Assembly (NCBI GenBank): GCA_023238725.1
Contig: CM041538.1
Location: 4,594,380 to 4,658,379 of the forward strand
From: Scortum barcoo
Taxonomy: Eukaryota; Chordata; Actinopteri; Centrarchiformes; Terapontidae
Length of the DNA: 64,000 nucleotides
Direction: 5' to 3'
The translations under genes and the position numbers were made by a program. The stretch's first letter is position 1. Every line of letters begins with the position of its first letter. Under the pieces are notes generated by a model that saw nothing but the letters and a program-made list of their open reading frames with translations, was not told where the DNA came from and made no database searches. Of the stretch, positions 1 through 12,684 are shown in pieces.

Positions 1-2601
1 ATCTCATGCTTTATAATGTGATTAGCCTATCCGGGGGAGGCCCATGAGAGTGTGTGTGAGGCTGATGACAGGTAAAGACAGACGCAGCCCGAGAAGCACG
101 TGAGTGTGTTTCGTCTGACCTGACATGACAGCGTCTGTGGCGTTATTCCTCAGAGAGGGATTTGGCCTCATCTGTTACTCACGCGGAGCTGCTACTCTGC
201 TGTTGCTGTGATGACAGCGAAGACTATACGCTGGCATGTGTGGAGAATGGCAGCCGAGTTTGCCGAGCTCTTAACAAACTGGGACTGGCTCGGGTCCACT
301 TTGGTTTCTGGCCACATGAGCTGTGGCTGTGAACATATTTCACAGTAAATGCTGGTTCTTTAAAACCACTTTTTCAGCTGTAACTTTTTTAATGGATGAA
401 GCCACTTTTCAGCGAGTTTAGAGTGAATTAGTTTCTACGCAATTCTCTACACGTCATCTACTTTTGTAAATAGCATCGCTGCACAAAAAAATAGATTTTC
501 CATTATATATAAAAAAAAGAAATCCATCCCCTGGAGTTCTCACTGAGGTCCTGTGGTAATGACTGCAGAGAAAGATGGAGCTGTGTGCTGATGAAATGCA
601 TTCATCATGAAGCAAAGAAAAATGGCAGTGCATCCTACGGCAGCATAGATAACTAATAAGACAGATTTTTGGAGTTCTTCTTTAATGCAAGACATCTTGG
701 CTAAGAAGCACATATTATATACATATTATATGGAAGGGCGCTGAGCTTCTATGTCTTGTTAACGTCAATCAAACTGAGGTAGGTTCACTCCTGCTGCTGC
801 CAATTAAAAGCAGATATGTGAGACAACGGGCTAGATAAACAACACTGATGGGATGTTAACTATTAATGACTGATGACTGATTCTCATGTTGTGATTATCT
901 GTCATTCTCACCTCTTACCTACTGGAGCTATTTTAAAACATGTTTGTGAGCACGTCATTATGAATTCCAGATAAAAAGTCATGACAGGGGACTGTTGGGA
1001 AATATGCTGACAGTTCTGCATTGTGAGTACAAATACTGTATGTGTGTATTTTCCTGTGTGTGCAGTAAACAGAACATAATATGCAAAGTCTAAGTTGCAC
1101 GCACTAACAACCATGTAATTACTTCACTGAGTCTCCGGGCTTCACGCTAACAGGTTATAGTACGGCCTCTTCACAGTGATTACAGCTTGCTCGTGTTAAT
1201 GTGACTGATCCCTATATGGACCGTTTGGTAAGATGGATCAGCTAATTCACTGATATTAAATCAGTCCAATTTTTTTTTTTGTTTTGTCAAAGAGTTTTAA
1301 ATTAGTCATGATGAAAAAGTCTGTGAACCTGTATAAGTGTGTCTTACACATACTGCTGAAACACTCTATAAATCTAAAGAGTTAAGAGTCTGTATTTTCA
1401 ACATTTTATGAACAGGTCCATTTGAGTTCACAGGATCCCCTCACAATAGAGTACTTTCATTTCTCAGATATTTATGTGGTTCACTGGTCAAAAAGCAGTC
1501 TTCAGATTAGTTATTTATCATTTGAATTTTCAGATAATTTACTTTTCATTATATCAATAATTTAACAAAAATCACTAAATTTGTACAACATGAAAGGGCT
1601 GTATCCATATTGCTCAAACCATGCTCCAGAGATCTGTATCACTGATAACACAGTAAGTCGTACCAGTGTGTGTGAGACTGGGCCTTGTGGATAAACAATC
1701 ACACATTACCAAAAACCAGGACACTAATGTTTAGACTGAAAGCCAGATGAATGGACTTCCACTGTGTTTGCTTACCACCAGTGAATTAGTGTTTAAAAGG
1801 TGCTTGTTAGCACAAAGACAAAGACAAAGCATTTCTAATTCTCCCATTTCCCCCACTCGAGCACCACTGCAGTGCTCTTCGGTTCTCCTCAGACGTCTCC
1901 TCAGACACACCTAATCTTCTCATCCCATGCTGCTCCATCTTCCGACGGTCAGTTAACCCAGCAAAGGCACATTAATGAGAAAGTAATCCCTTTAATTCAC
2001 TGTCAAGGTCTCTTCTCCTTTTAACCAGATAAGCTGCGACCAGACTTGGGTTGATGATGATGATAATGAATTTAATTATAAAGGGACCTTTACATTACAC
2101 AGCAGGTTCATCTCAGTGTGAACCTTAGCAGATGGCCAGAGAAAAAGCAAGATGAGATGGTTTTATGGTGGCTGTTTGTGGCACCATGGATGGATTTTCT
2201 GTCCATATCTTAGTTCACATAATTTATCTGCAAATAGCTCACTGAAAAAACATGACGAAGAGCTAGTTCTGAAATGATTCGTCTATCAATAACTTTGTTC
2301 ATCAAGCAGAAATGCTTTCTAAAAAGTATGATTTGCATTTTGCAGTACATTTTATAGCCTAAACGATTAATTGATTCATCAAATAATCACAAACAAACAT
2401 GGTTTATCAATATTAAAAGTCGTCCTGATTAGACCTGATGAACTAGTGAACAAAAGTTTTTAAGCAATACACTTTTCTCCAGGCAGGAGAGTTTCACCAA
2501 GTGACGCTTGAATTGTTTTTTCCATCTGTGACAAACTTTGTTTCCCCATTTACTTCTGGGAAGAGTAATTAATCACCCAAGACTAACACGCACAACACAA
2601 C

Positions 2602-2623
2602 GTGTGTGTGTGTGTGTGTGTGT
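2602..2623. repeat. (TG)n microsatellite
   Basis: About eleven uninterrupted TG units in NOS1AP intron 2. A simple repeat with no sign of function. Confidence 0.9.
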
Positions 2624-3079
2624 ATTGAGGTGCGTGCACGTGTATATGTGACATTGTCGAATTACAACAGATCCTGCAGCGCTGCACGTATTGCTCCACT
2701 GTAGGTGGCTATTTCCTGCTTTGCCATGTCATTAATTTGTTATCAGCTACTGGCTTACAGGTGACTCATACACACAATGAACAATGACACCATACATCAA
2801 CCGGTTGCCTGGCAACCAGCATAGCTCTGACTGACTGTGCAGAAGGAGAGGCTGATAGAAATCTTAGAAATGAGGAGACACTGTGGGGAGCATCGTTTTA
2901 CAAAACTTTCTTTCAGGAACCCCACAAGGCATCAAAAGTTACGTGAAAACCCAGAACGAGGCGACTGTCCTTGTTTCACTGTCCTTTTGAAAGCACTTGC
3001 AGCCAAAAGCAGTGTCAGGGTTGACTTTTTTTCAAAGCAAATAAGTTACAAGGTTAATGTAGACACAGAAAGCTAATAG

Positions 3080-3602
3080 CCCTTTTCCACTAGCACCTAC
3101 TAGGCTCGGCTCACCTCGCCTCGACTCAGTTTCGGTCGTTTTCCATTACAATAGAGTACCACCTCAGCGTGGGTGGGGTCAGTCATAGCAACGCGGCCAA
3201 AACTCCAGCGACGTCATTTGTTATGCGACACAAACACGAAACAACTATGGAGGCCACCAGACGAAGAAATATCTGCACCTCGTCGTTGCTCCGCAGGGGT
3301 TGATTTCTGTGCAGCCATCTCTGATCATGTTCGTTGTTGTTATTGAATTTTAAAAATGGCGCGGTTGACTCTTATGAACGAGTCGCTCTCCCGACGCATC
3401 TAGTGACGTCAGGCCCTGGCCAATCAGTGGCTGGCCTGCCGTCTGCCGACGTCACATTTTCATTTTCAATTTTCGGCTCGACTCAGCTCGCTTGGAACCC
3501 CGGCCGAGTAGGTACTACGAAAGTACCTGGTACCAATGGTACTAACACGTAATGGAAACGCATAAAAACTGAGGCAAGTCAAGTCGAGCTAGTGGAAAAG
3601 GG
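3080..3602. mobile_element. Non-autonomous DNA transposon (MITE-like)
   Basis: A 523-bp block is bounded by inverted termini: it begins CCCTTTTCCACTAGC and ends with the exact reverse complement, GCTAGTGGAAAAGGG. Subterminal sequences also partly mirror each other (TTTTCCATTAC near the left, GTAATGGAAA near the right). There is no transposase, and the interior is richer in CpG than its surroundings. I could not define a clear target-site duplication, so the superfamily is uncertain; hAT-like is a guess from terminus style. The short open frame inside it is not a gene. Confidence 0.7.
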
Positions 3603-5671
3603 ACATAAATGGCTGAACTCCTTTATGTGGTAACTGACCAGATGTGCTGGGGTGTGCAAAGGCTTTCCAGAGGTGGAAATCTTTCTATTCACAATCACAG
3701 ATTAAGTGAAAACCTGTGAGCGGAAAACAGTTTTGTTTTGCTGTGTGTAATGTAGGCTACAGTGTCATTGTCTTGATGTACCTGTATATTCCTGTTCATT
3801 CAACAGTGTGGAAGCCTGTGATCTGTGCCCTTACCATGCTTTGTCAGCAAACACTTCCCCAGTGCTTTCTACATCTGTTTCACAGCTAAAAGGTCCAGCA
3901 GTCTGGAGAGTAAAAACAATCATTTATCTGACTAAAGCCTCTTTTACTGCTGCTTCAATCCTATATAATTGACTAACACATTTATTTGCCATTTATCAGC
4001 CTACTCAAATGGGACCGAACATTGTGGTATGATGTTCGTAGTCATTGTCATAAGGCTGTGGAAAGAGCTACTTTTGTGTGTGCAGGACTACATGTTATCA
4101 AACTCAACTGTAAGAATTTTGGGAATGGTGTGAACGTGTATTAGTCACAGTGATGTAAAACAACACCTTTTTCAATTTTGCGCACTCCACTAAGGCTTTC
4201 CTTTCTCTTTTTTTTCCTTAAATCAACATTCACTTTGGTTGCTTTGGTTTACGTGCCACCCAAGTAAAACAAATGCCAACAGGGCTCCACCAGCAGTCCC
4301 ATGCTTTCCAGTGTGACCTCCCTTCCAAGTTAGATACCTGTGGTTTCCCTCCATTGTGTTGTCAAGCCAGTGTCAAACCATTTTCACACTGGAGGAGCCA
4401 AATCAAAGCCTGTTTTGCAGCCAACAACAGCTGCCATGGCAGCACACTGGGAGGTCCACTTTATAGGAGCGGTTCACTCCCCTGAAAAGGCCAGTAGGAG
4501 CATTTTGCACCTTATGCTCGACTGTGCGTGCACAAGTGGGTGTCCTTATGGTATAAACACCATACAACAACATGCAGATAAAGACTGCGCTCTGACTGCT
4601 GCTGGTGTCGCTAAGTTAAACTCAACTTAATAGAAAATGAAAGTTATTTGAAATATAATGTCAGACAACGTGAACTGATGAATTCCTATCGACAGTTCTT
4701 TTAACGTGTTGTTAGGTCATAAAACACAAACAAAATGAGTGCGTGTGATGCCTGTGCAGCCGTGTGTGTGTGGTGTTGAAGGAATCATCAGTTAATCGCA
4801 GGGGAACCTACCACTTCATCACCACAATCCTCAAATACCTCTACAACACTGGCACAACCTATATTAGGTTGCTAAGCCAACTGCTGCCAAGCTGGCAGAC
4901 ACACTGATTAAGATTAAGTCTACTTTCTGGAGCAGAAAAAGCTGTAAATCTTAGCTTTACACAGCAGAAAGAGGGAGAGAGAGAGAGCGCGGGGGATATG
5001 GGGGGATCACACTCCAGTGCACTGCTTCAAAGGGAACTTCAAAACAGTGATGGAGCACATGGGAGACCAAACCTCCCGCCAGGCCAGCCGAGTCCGAAAC
5101 AGTAGAAAGTCTGCACAGTTAAACTCCAAGCTGCTCCAATAAGTACCACTCATGTTGTCCATGTGTAAGTGATAACACTGTGGTTAGTGTGGACAGTCAT
5201 ATCGCTCACACTGCTGTGTATCTCATATTGGAGATTTGTCCAGACATCCTCAGGGGCTTGAGCGGGAAGGGTCAGAGAGGTAAACCAAACACTGTTCCCA
5301 TCATCAATATACAATAAAATATATTTCACAATTCAAATGGGCAATTTCCTCTATGAGGGCTGGTGGGAAAAATGCCCAAAATAAACTTTTACGCTTTAAA
5401 TCAATGTGTTTTCTTCAACTGGGGATCAGAAATAAAAACCAAACCACCTACACTTTATTTAGTTAGCTTCACTTCACTTTAAAAAGTTCAGGCTTTCCTG
5501 ATAATAACTCGCTGTTTATTCGGCAACACAGATGCCGAATGTATCAGGGGACCACAGAAAACCTGAAGACACATCACGTCCCGCTCTACCAGACACCCTG
5601 ACCGGTCGAAAGGCGAGGCTGTGTGAAAATTCAGAGTTTTCCGAGGGGAGTTCGGCGGAGCCCGCACTCAC

Positions 5672-6161
5672 CCGAATTCTTCTCATCGCAGCCACGATCT
5701 CCACTCTGCTGCTCGGCCGGGTCACATCCAGGCTGCCGATGTACTGTAGTCAGGAGGGAGGACACGACAGGTACGACACATTAACGAAACCACAGCTGAA
5801 CTTCACCTCATTTTTGTTCACTCAAACAAGCCCAGGTGTTCACTTGAAATTAATCATTAACTCGGCGCAACTTTAACCACTCGACTAGCTAAAAAAGAAA
5901 ATCACTTTGCTAGCTAAGGTTAACAAAAAGAGCGGCTATTTCAGCAAGTGTCAATAAACAGATAAATAGGTAATGAGATAAATGGTGTTACAGTGTTAAA
6001 CGTGTTGGACACACAGTATTTGTGGGTGTGAGCTGTCTCTCTCTCTCTGACTTTACCTTCGCCTCGAAGTTGATCCCGTGCTGGAAGGCTTCCTCGTTGT
6101 GCAGCGGGATCCTCAGATCGTGTCCATCATCGACGAGGTTGTACTTGGTTTTTCCGGGCAT
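5672..6161 (-). CDS. nos1ap: NOS1AP (CAPON) adaptor, coding exons 1 and 2, 5' partial gene
   Basis: Exon 1 runs from the ATG at 6161 to 6057 (35 codons, beginning [17 protein letters not shown]) and ends at a GTAAAG donor. Exon 2 is 5743-5672 (24 codons, beginning YIGSLDV and ending AAMRRIR), with a CTACAG acceptor and a GTGAGT donor. Both are in phase 0. Together they give the extreme N-terminus and start of the phosphotyrosine-binding (PTB) domain of NOS1AP, with only a few substitutions from the mammalian protein as I remember it. NOS1AP is a cytoplasmic adaptor that links neuronal nitric oxide synthase, through a C-terminal PDZ ligand, to partners such as Dexras1 and Scribble (family knowledge). 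All later exons lie beyond the left edge. Teleosts often keep two nos1ap paralogues; which one this is cannot be told from 59 residues. Confidence 0.93.
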
Positions 6162-6440
6162 TTTTTCACACTGTTTACTATCCACACAAGCGGAGAAACC
6201 GAGAGAAATGTCGAGTGAAAAAATAAAATAAATAAAAAAACAAGCCCAGGTCGGTTTAAACAGCGAGTAATCCAAGAAATAATTTGAGGGGGAAAAAAAG
6301 AGAAACAAACAAATCCAGCTCCGGTTAGTTCGTCTTCTCCGCCGCAGCGAACCGTCCCGGCATCGCGTCGCTCCCCCACACCGCCTCCACAGCGGCCGAG
6401 AGGCGGCAAGAGTGCTCCGGTGAGCCGCTGCTGCTCACTG
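6162..6440 (-). promoter_or_regulatory. GC-rich 5' UTR / promoter region of nos1ap
   Basis: The bases just upstream of the nos1ap start codon change from AT-rich to a CpG-dense stretch (about 6316-6430) with runs such as CCGCCGCAGCG and GCGGCCGAGAGGCGG. A CpG-rich, TATA-less start region suits a brain-expressed adaptor gene. The transcription start cannot be read. A CA microsatellite closes the region on its far side. Confidence 0.5.
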
Positions 6441-6450
6441 ACTGCTCCAT

Positions 6451-6451
<1 letters not shown>

Positions 6452-6484
<33 letters not shown>
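6452..6484. repeat. (CA)n microsatellite
   Basis: Roughly sixteen CA units immediately upstream of the nos1ap GC-rich region. Long open frames read through this and the neighbouring C-rich tract are low-complexity artefacts. Confidence 0.9.
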
Positions 6485-6490
<6 letters not shown>

Positions 6491-6731
6491 ACTGATGTGT
6501 TTTCCCGACTTTTCCTGTGCCGAGTGTGGAAGTTGCCTGAGTCCTGCCTCCGGCCCCGGACCTTTCCCGTGCCCCCGCCCCCACCACCTCCTCCACCCCC
6601 TCCTCCACCCCGCCCCTGTAAGTGGAGGGAGGGTGTGATTGGAGGAGTCCGGGGATCCCACCTGTTTCCATTGGAACAGAGGAGCACCGTGGTCCCTGTG
6701 GAGGAGGGGCTCAGGGTCTGGTACCTGCCCC

Positions 6732-6916
6732 CCCCCACACACACACACACACAACACACAACACACACACGCTCAAATAAACACACACATACACATGGAT
6801 ATATATGTGTATACATACACACACACACTCACATCACACTACTTCACACACATACACTCACACCCCCATATATATACATACACAGACACACACTCACAGA
6901 CACACACACACAGGCA
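6732..6916. repeat. Interrupted CA / CATA-rich low-complexity tract
   Basis: About 185 bases made almost wholly of ACAC, ACAT and ATAC steps, with short imperfect units. It produces several open frames rich in Thr and His that I do not consider genes. Confidence 0.85.
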
Positions 6917-8954
6917 TGGGAATAACATTCATGTCGCTCATGCAGACTAAGGAGTGGTGTCGCCTGCTGTGTAGTCACATTTCTGTTCTGTAAACACTGG
7001 ATTTGTTAACACAGGCGACTCACTGGTAAAGTTGTTGTTTTTTTCCAGGACAATATGCACTCTAGGAAAATAAATGGCCTGCTGGCTGACGTGAAAGGGT
7101 CTGCCTCTGTTTGACTGGAGGAAACTTGTATCAGAAAGTTTGTGGCTCAATCAGCACCTGTGAGAAAATGATCAGACTGGCCAGAAGATGACATGGTCAT
7201 TTAAACACTCTCGGATGAGAATAAGAAATGTTAATGTGGCTTTACAGATGGTGCTGATGTGACATCGGCCTCTTAATAAAATAAAAAAGGGTAAGGCTAC
7301 CAACTAGTGGACATATGTGTTAGCACCTATAGAGATATAAAAGATTAGGGAATAAAATACAACCCTCTGGATGGCATTTTTGTGAATGACTCATCACTCA
7401 TAACAAGTTAGTTTGAAGCAGAAGTCTCCCCATTTCCTGATCCAATTATCTATATATAAACCCCATAAAGTAAACATATGAATTAAATTCAAAATTTAAA
7501 ATGTTTCTTTTGTATCTTTACAGTCTTTACAATGTAGGACATGTACAGCGATAATATGCTGGTGTTGATGATCATTTTAACAAAGAAGAAGAAGAAGAAG
7601 AAGAAGGAGAATGATGATCCCTCACGCTGAGCATGCTTTAGACATCACGTTCAAGCATCTGAAATAAAAGCATCTCTTGTCTCCGTCTCCAGCACAGGAG
7701 AGCCTCCATAACTGACAGTGATGGTCAGTAGACATGGTGAAGCTGTGTTCGTGTTTAATGCAGTTGTCATGTTGTATAATGCACGGACCATCTGTGTCAC
7801 CCTGGGAGTAAAGATGCAGCGCTCCCCTAAAGGTAGTCCCAGGCAGGGAGGGAAGGGGGGAAGTGGGGCAGCAGTAATTCACATTCTCGGCACCTCTTTG
7901 GAAACGTATAAAGTGCCGATGCTAATGGAGTCCAGGGGGCTTTTTACGGTAGCGGGATGAGGCTGCGTATGATTTGCTCCAGATGTTATGGGTCCAAAGC
8001 CGGCGTCCAGCTCACAAATTTAGTCAAATACAAATTCAGGCCATCCTCTCGATTGTCGCCTTGCTTCAGAGTACACAGCCAAACTAAAACAGGATCACTA
8101 TTCATCCAAATGAATCATTTCATTTCATTTATTAAAACTGTCTAGGTGAGGCATCTTTGAATAAAAAGGCTGAAAACTAATATGAGACAATCACCAAGCT
8201 TTTAATGAATTGGGCTCAAATGTTGTTGACGCTGAGGCCCACACTCATAATACAGACTCATTTCATTCTGTACACAGTGTTTTGAAAGAAATCTCCGTAT
8301 AAACTCCTGCATCGCCTTCTTTTGCTCTAAAAATCCCAGAGGTCATGACCACCTTGCTCTCATGACAGCAAATCAGCGAGACGGTCAGACAAGAACAGCT
8401 GCTGTCTCTGCGTGAGGAATTATTACTGAATACAACCAGAGCCCCTCTCAGAGACCCCATGCGCTCTTAAGGCTCTTAAAAAAAAGGATAGAGAGCAACC
8501 TAATCCCTGTCAGGTCTTCAAATGCACGTTGATCTGTTGATTAGGGCTCTGGCTTTTAAAGCACATGCTCCCGATGAGACGTAGGTTTTGGAGATCAGTG
8601 CACAATAACAGCATGGTTCCACTTAAGAACCAAAAGCCAAGATGTAAGGCTTTCACGGCCGCAGTACAGCAGGCTCTTTCTGCAGAGACCTGACAGAGCC
8701 ATACCACAAAGCCTTTTAACAATTTGGGCAGACCTCTGCTTGCTCGTGTGCGGCTTCCTTTCTACACCACACCACTGAGCCTATATAAGACGGTGAGTGT
8801 TAGCTGCATCAGACATGTCAGATGTAATTATGTGGTGAGGATACAGTAGATTGTAAATGTCACGTAACGTTGTTGACCTGTCTGGATGTGGGCCGTCCCT
8901 CGCCCAGTGCACGCTGGGATAGCCTCTAAAGAGACCAAACAGAGTGGGTGTAGA
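6917..8954. other. Intergenic, no gene recognised
   Basis: Unique-looking sequence between the nos1ap promoter side and a LINE tail. It holds a short GAA run (about 7583-7606). I see no coding exon, RNA gene or clear element. Confidence 0.5.
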
Positions 8955-9280
8955 ATTGAAATTGAATTGAAATTGAAAACCTTTATTGTCATTATATATG
9001 GTATAATGAAACATCAGATGGCATCTCCTTTACAGTAAAAACAAATATGTAATAGTAAAAAGAACAGTGAGTGATAAAAGAAACAACAGGCAACAATAAA
9101 ACAACAACAACAACAAGAACCAAACATAATACGTACAACAAGTGCAGATCAGATAGCATACAGATAGCAATAGTGCATGTATATAAATACATGCACTATA
9201 TAGATAATGAATAGATAGCTGTAGTTCTAAAGGAGTATAATCCCCAAATTTATAATTGTGTCCACAAAACCTTAAATTTG
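8955..9280 (-). mobile_element. 3' end of a non-LTR retrotransposon (LINE tail)
   Basis: The block starts (plus strand) with a short repeated TTGAAA-type unit followed by CCTTTATTGTCATTATAT, the reverse complement of the ATGACAATAAA-type 3' end with a simple-repeat tail seen in CR1/L2/Rex-like fish LINEs. Only untranslated 3' sequence remains, so it is a 5'-truncated dead copy. Confidence 0.6.
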
Positions 9281-10639
9281 ACATGACTGGCCCAGAGTGT
9301 ATTATTTGCTCTTATTTCAGGAACACTTTTTTTCATGTTTAAAGCATCTTTCCAGGAGGAGATTTCAGACATCTATTTATTGTCATTTCACGGCATTGCT
9401 GACAGCTGTAGAGTCGCACAACTGTAATTTTCACATCTATAAAACATATTGAGGGCTTGTTGGCAGAGAGTAGTATTTGGACACTCAAATAAAATGGGAG
9501 ACACTAGGTACTAAATAGAGGATGATTTTGGACACAGCCCGAGACAATTTGCGCACCAATCCAACCATGTCTGAAAACTCAGCTCTTCCCTTGTGCACCC
9601 TGAGATGGTTAATTAATCTAAAGTCACCAGCCTCATGTTTTAGTGTGAAACAGAGCTGTGTTTTCTCTCAGTGTCGGCTCCAGTCAGCGTGAGGTCAGTG
9701 TGTCAGCAGGAGCCCTGAGGCTTGGACACCTCCTCTCTGGCAACTATCTCAGCCACAAGCGACAGCACAAGTGAACACACATACACACACACTAAATGAC
9801 CGCGCTTGCACTGAGCTGCCTGTGCACACGTATACACACATCATTGCACACACACGCAGAGCCTTACACATCTTGAGGGCCTCTTAAGCTGAATTAATAA
9901 TGGCAATTTTCAAAGAATGTGGGGCACGCAGCGAGAGGAGTGGATTCACTTCTCCCAGGAGAGATTCAGTGAAGAAGACAGACAAGAGGGGAAGCAGTGG
10001 GACAGATGATGACAACAATACATTTCTAACCGAGCCTGAAGCTCTGTTACAACATGGAATATTAACGGAACAGAGAAATTGCAGCTTGCACTCAGGGGTA
10101 GATTACCACAGATATAATCTGCCTCTGATACACAAACAAAGGGCAGACTAAATCCATTATCTGCGTACATACAGGGCTCTTACAACCCGGCATTAATTAA
10201 GCAATGTGCTCGGGCTGCAGTTAAATGACTCTTTGTTGTGTTTGTTAAGGCCCTAAATGCAAAGCTGAGAATGCAATCAAATGGAACGTGTTCAGCGTTG
10301 TATTCATTTCAATACTCCCATTTTGTAATGTAGTTAACACTGAGGGTTTAGATGGCTTAGATATTTGGAAAAGAGGATCTCCTCGTAGAGATTTTGGTTA
10401 AATAAGGCTTACAATAACTCCAGAGGGCTCAATATTAACTTTTTAGAGGTCTCAGAGCAGCCAACACCTACTACACTCTTCTGTCAGACCTTATTTCAAC
10501 TGCTTTAGTGCTCTGTTTATGATCCTTATGCCAAAAAAAAAGTCTGGAACATTTTCAGTGCCTCTAACTCATGTGTCACGGTTTATGGAGCAGCACCTCT
10601 CATGGTGGAGAAAAGATGAAAAGTCAGAGGGGCTCTAAA
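9281..10639. other. Intergenic, no gene recognised
   Basis: No coding exon or RNA gene seen. Positions 9780-9860 carry scattered CA-rich steps. About 9890-10300 is compositionally balanced, complex sequence with several TAATTA/ATTAAT cores, which could be a conserved regulatory element, but this is only an impression. Confidence 0.4.
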
Positions 10640-10800
10640 GTCAGGACGATTTATCTTCTGGTCACCGTGAATGGACAGAATTTTATGGCAGTCCATCCAG
10701 TGGTTGTTGGAATATTTCAGCCTGGACTAAAGTGGTGAACTGACCAGATGACATTGCCACCCCCTGAGCCCTGTCGCTGCCAAAGGCTTTTTACAACAGT
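10640..10800 (+). repeat. Interspersed repeat fragment of a common fish family
   Basis: The wording of this stretch (GGCAGTCCATCCAGTGGTTG, GAATATTTCAG, GGACTAAAGTGGTG and CATTGCCACCCC in that order) matches a repeat I recognise as widely dispersed in teleost genomes. It has no coding capacity. The family name and exact ends cannot be given from sequence alone. Confidence 0.5.
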
Positions 10801-10816
10801 ACAGAATGAAAAGGGC

Positions 10817-11064
10817 CAGTGGTTCCCAACCTTTTTACTTTTTACAACTTGTGATCCCACAGGTTGTGGCCTTGGTGTTCATATGATCTGTGAGCACTTC
10901 AGTAAAAGGGTTATTTTCCTACTCCAAATTAATTAATTAAAAAAAAAAATTGAAGTCCAGTACTTTTCAAGAGAAGATAAAACATTTTGAGATTGATTTT
11001 TTTGTAACAAGAGTATTTAACAACAGATCTGATTTTTACTGAGGCCACCCTTTGATAACCACTG
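10817..11064. mobile_element. hAT-like MITE
   Basis: A 248-bp element with inverted ends beginning CAGTGGTTCCCAAC on the left and CAGTGGTTATCAAAG on the right (reverse complement). CAGTGGTT is a common hAT terminus. The 8 bp flanks are AAAAGGGC and AAACAGAC, which agree at five of eight positions, as for a decayed target duplication. No transposase is present. Confidence 0.65.
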
Positions 11065-12612
11065 AAACAGACTACTGATCAGAGACAAAATATATCACAT
11101 GACCTTTTTTTTTTTAATCTAGCATAGTTGGAAACTCATCTTATGTTTTTCCCTCAGACACTATCTCCATTCTTCACTTATAGCACTGTAGAAGGAAAGT
11201 GAAATGAAACTTTTCGACATGCTTCTTGTTCTGATTCTGTTGCAGACTGAAACGACATACTGGAATTGTGAAGTGAAAACAAAGGTAAGGGTGTCACCAT
11301 GTGGACACATTATGAAGTGCAGAACACATTTCAGACTCGAAATAATAAATTTATGTAAATTTGCAACTGAATTTTTTAGTGTGTCTGATTAAAGTGAGTA
11401 AAGAGGCAGCACAGTTTCTTTGGGCAGCATATGGAAAAATGCGCAATGTTATTATTTGACTTAATTCACAAATTCATAATTTAAACTCTGGTTTATCTTA
11501 TTAGATTTACAATATGAGTATTGCATATCATACATTCACTGTATTGCATATAGAAAACACCAGCTGGTAGAACTTATGAGGTATATATTCACACAAATTC
11601 ATATCTCTGCAACTTCTTGACATATCATGATTTAATTTGAACATTTAAGAGAAAACAAAACATTTATTTGCAGATTAGAAACAGATTAAAGCGGCCACAT
11701 CTCTGCTGTACTGCCTGTAATGAATAATATTTGAAGAAGAACATCAAGAGTACAGTGCTACACTTACGATATTAGCTACTACTACTTTATGAGTGAGTTT
11801 TCTCTTCCTGGGATGGCTCTGTGTTGTGTAACAGTAAACATTAGTCACTGTGTTGCTTGGCAGCCAGAGGACTCTTTTATAAATGAGTAAATGAATCTGT
11901 ATTCAGCCTGCTTCCCCTGGAGACTGAGGTCCAATAGGTTTGTTCTTCTCCTGGACTGTTTCACATTCTCACAGTCTACCAAGCACATTGTATGCTTCGG
12001 CCTTAACGGGCCTATGAAGCTGTCGCCACAAATCACAGCAACGCTCTTCTGCTGCGGGCCTCTTGACTCAGCCCGGTGCCCAGTGCACTGCAGTAAACCT
12101 GTCAAAGGCAGGAGGCGAGATTCATTCTCAGTCTGACATAACGGGGAGGAAAGTCTTGCTGAGATACAGTACGTCTGCACACACAGATTGATTGAGATGC
12201 ACAATAACTCCAGCGCACTTTAGTTGGATCCGAACACTGAGACTTGTTGCTGATGTTTACTTTTTCATTGTGTATTCGGTGGGTGTGTGACAAACAAGCG
12301 GGGGAAACTGGACAATATATGAATTTTAAATAAGTAAGGTAGACACTCAAAACATGAGGCTGGACCATGCAACTTCAATGGTTTTTTGCTTTTTGTGCCA
12401 CGCTGAGGACCCCAAGTAGCTTTTAAATGCACCAAAAGGGCGTTGGCGCAGTAAAATGTACAATATTTCCCTTTTGGATCAAAAGTATAAAATTGCCAAA
12501 AAACTCACAAACATCTGAACTTTGGATTGTGTTTATTTCCACCACCACATCCTTCTGCTGTGATAATGAGTATCATGTAAACATCCTTGGCTGAACGTGG
12601 TCCTCAAAACAC
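11065..12612. other. Intergenic, no gene recognised
   Basis: AT-rich sequence with short open frames on both strands and none with recognisable protein features. The two overlapping frames on opposite strands at 11845-12204 lack motifs or splice context and are not called. Confidence 0.45.
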
Positions 12613-12684
12613 TGCCGTGACCCGGATTCGAACCGGGGTTGCTGCGGCCACAACGCAGAGTACTAACCACTATACGATCACGGC
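12613..12684 (-). tRNA. tRNA-His (anticodon GTG)
   Basis: Read on the minus strand, the 72-nt sequence folds as a standard cloverleaf. The acceptor stem GCCGTGA pairs with TCACGGC. The anticodon stem CTGCG/CGCAG encloses the loop TTGTGGC, giving anticodon GTG. The T arm is CCGGG/CCCGG around TTCGAAT (internal B box), and the D arm contains TAGTGGTTAGTA (A box). The 3' discriminator is A, and CCA is not encoded, as in eukaryotes. There is no intron. It looks intact and is a single copy here, about 1.9 kb downstream of fetub. Confidence 0.95.

Larger units (their letters stand above)
1..5671 (-). other. NOS1AP intron 2 (partial), no exon recognised
   Basis: This stretch lies downstream of the splice donor of NOS1AP exon 2 and runs off the left edge, so it is read as intron 2. 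NOS1AP has very large early introns in vertebrates (family knowledge). I looked for the next phosphotyrosine-binding exon, which is lysine-rich, and did not find it. Apart from a TG microsatellite and one inverted-repeat element, described separately, I see no gene. The short open frames here have no recognisable protein features. Confidence 0.6.

Noticed and set aside
1..5671. Possible third exon of nos1ap within the window
   Set aside because: I looked for a lysine-rich PTB-domain exon with splice sites on the minus strand and found none.
6113..6828. Long overlapping open frames (217 and 167 codons) on the minus strand, and matching plus-strand frames
   Set aside because: They run through CA and CCCCCACC repeats and overlap the real nos1ap exon in other frames. 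The Cys/Val and Gly runs are translation of simple repeats.
11845..12204. 119-codon minus frame and 81-codon plus frame overlapping it
   Set aside because: No motif, no splice or promoter context and opposite-strand overlap; likely chance.
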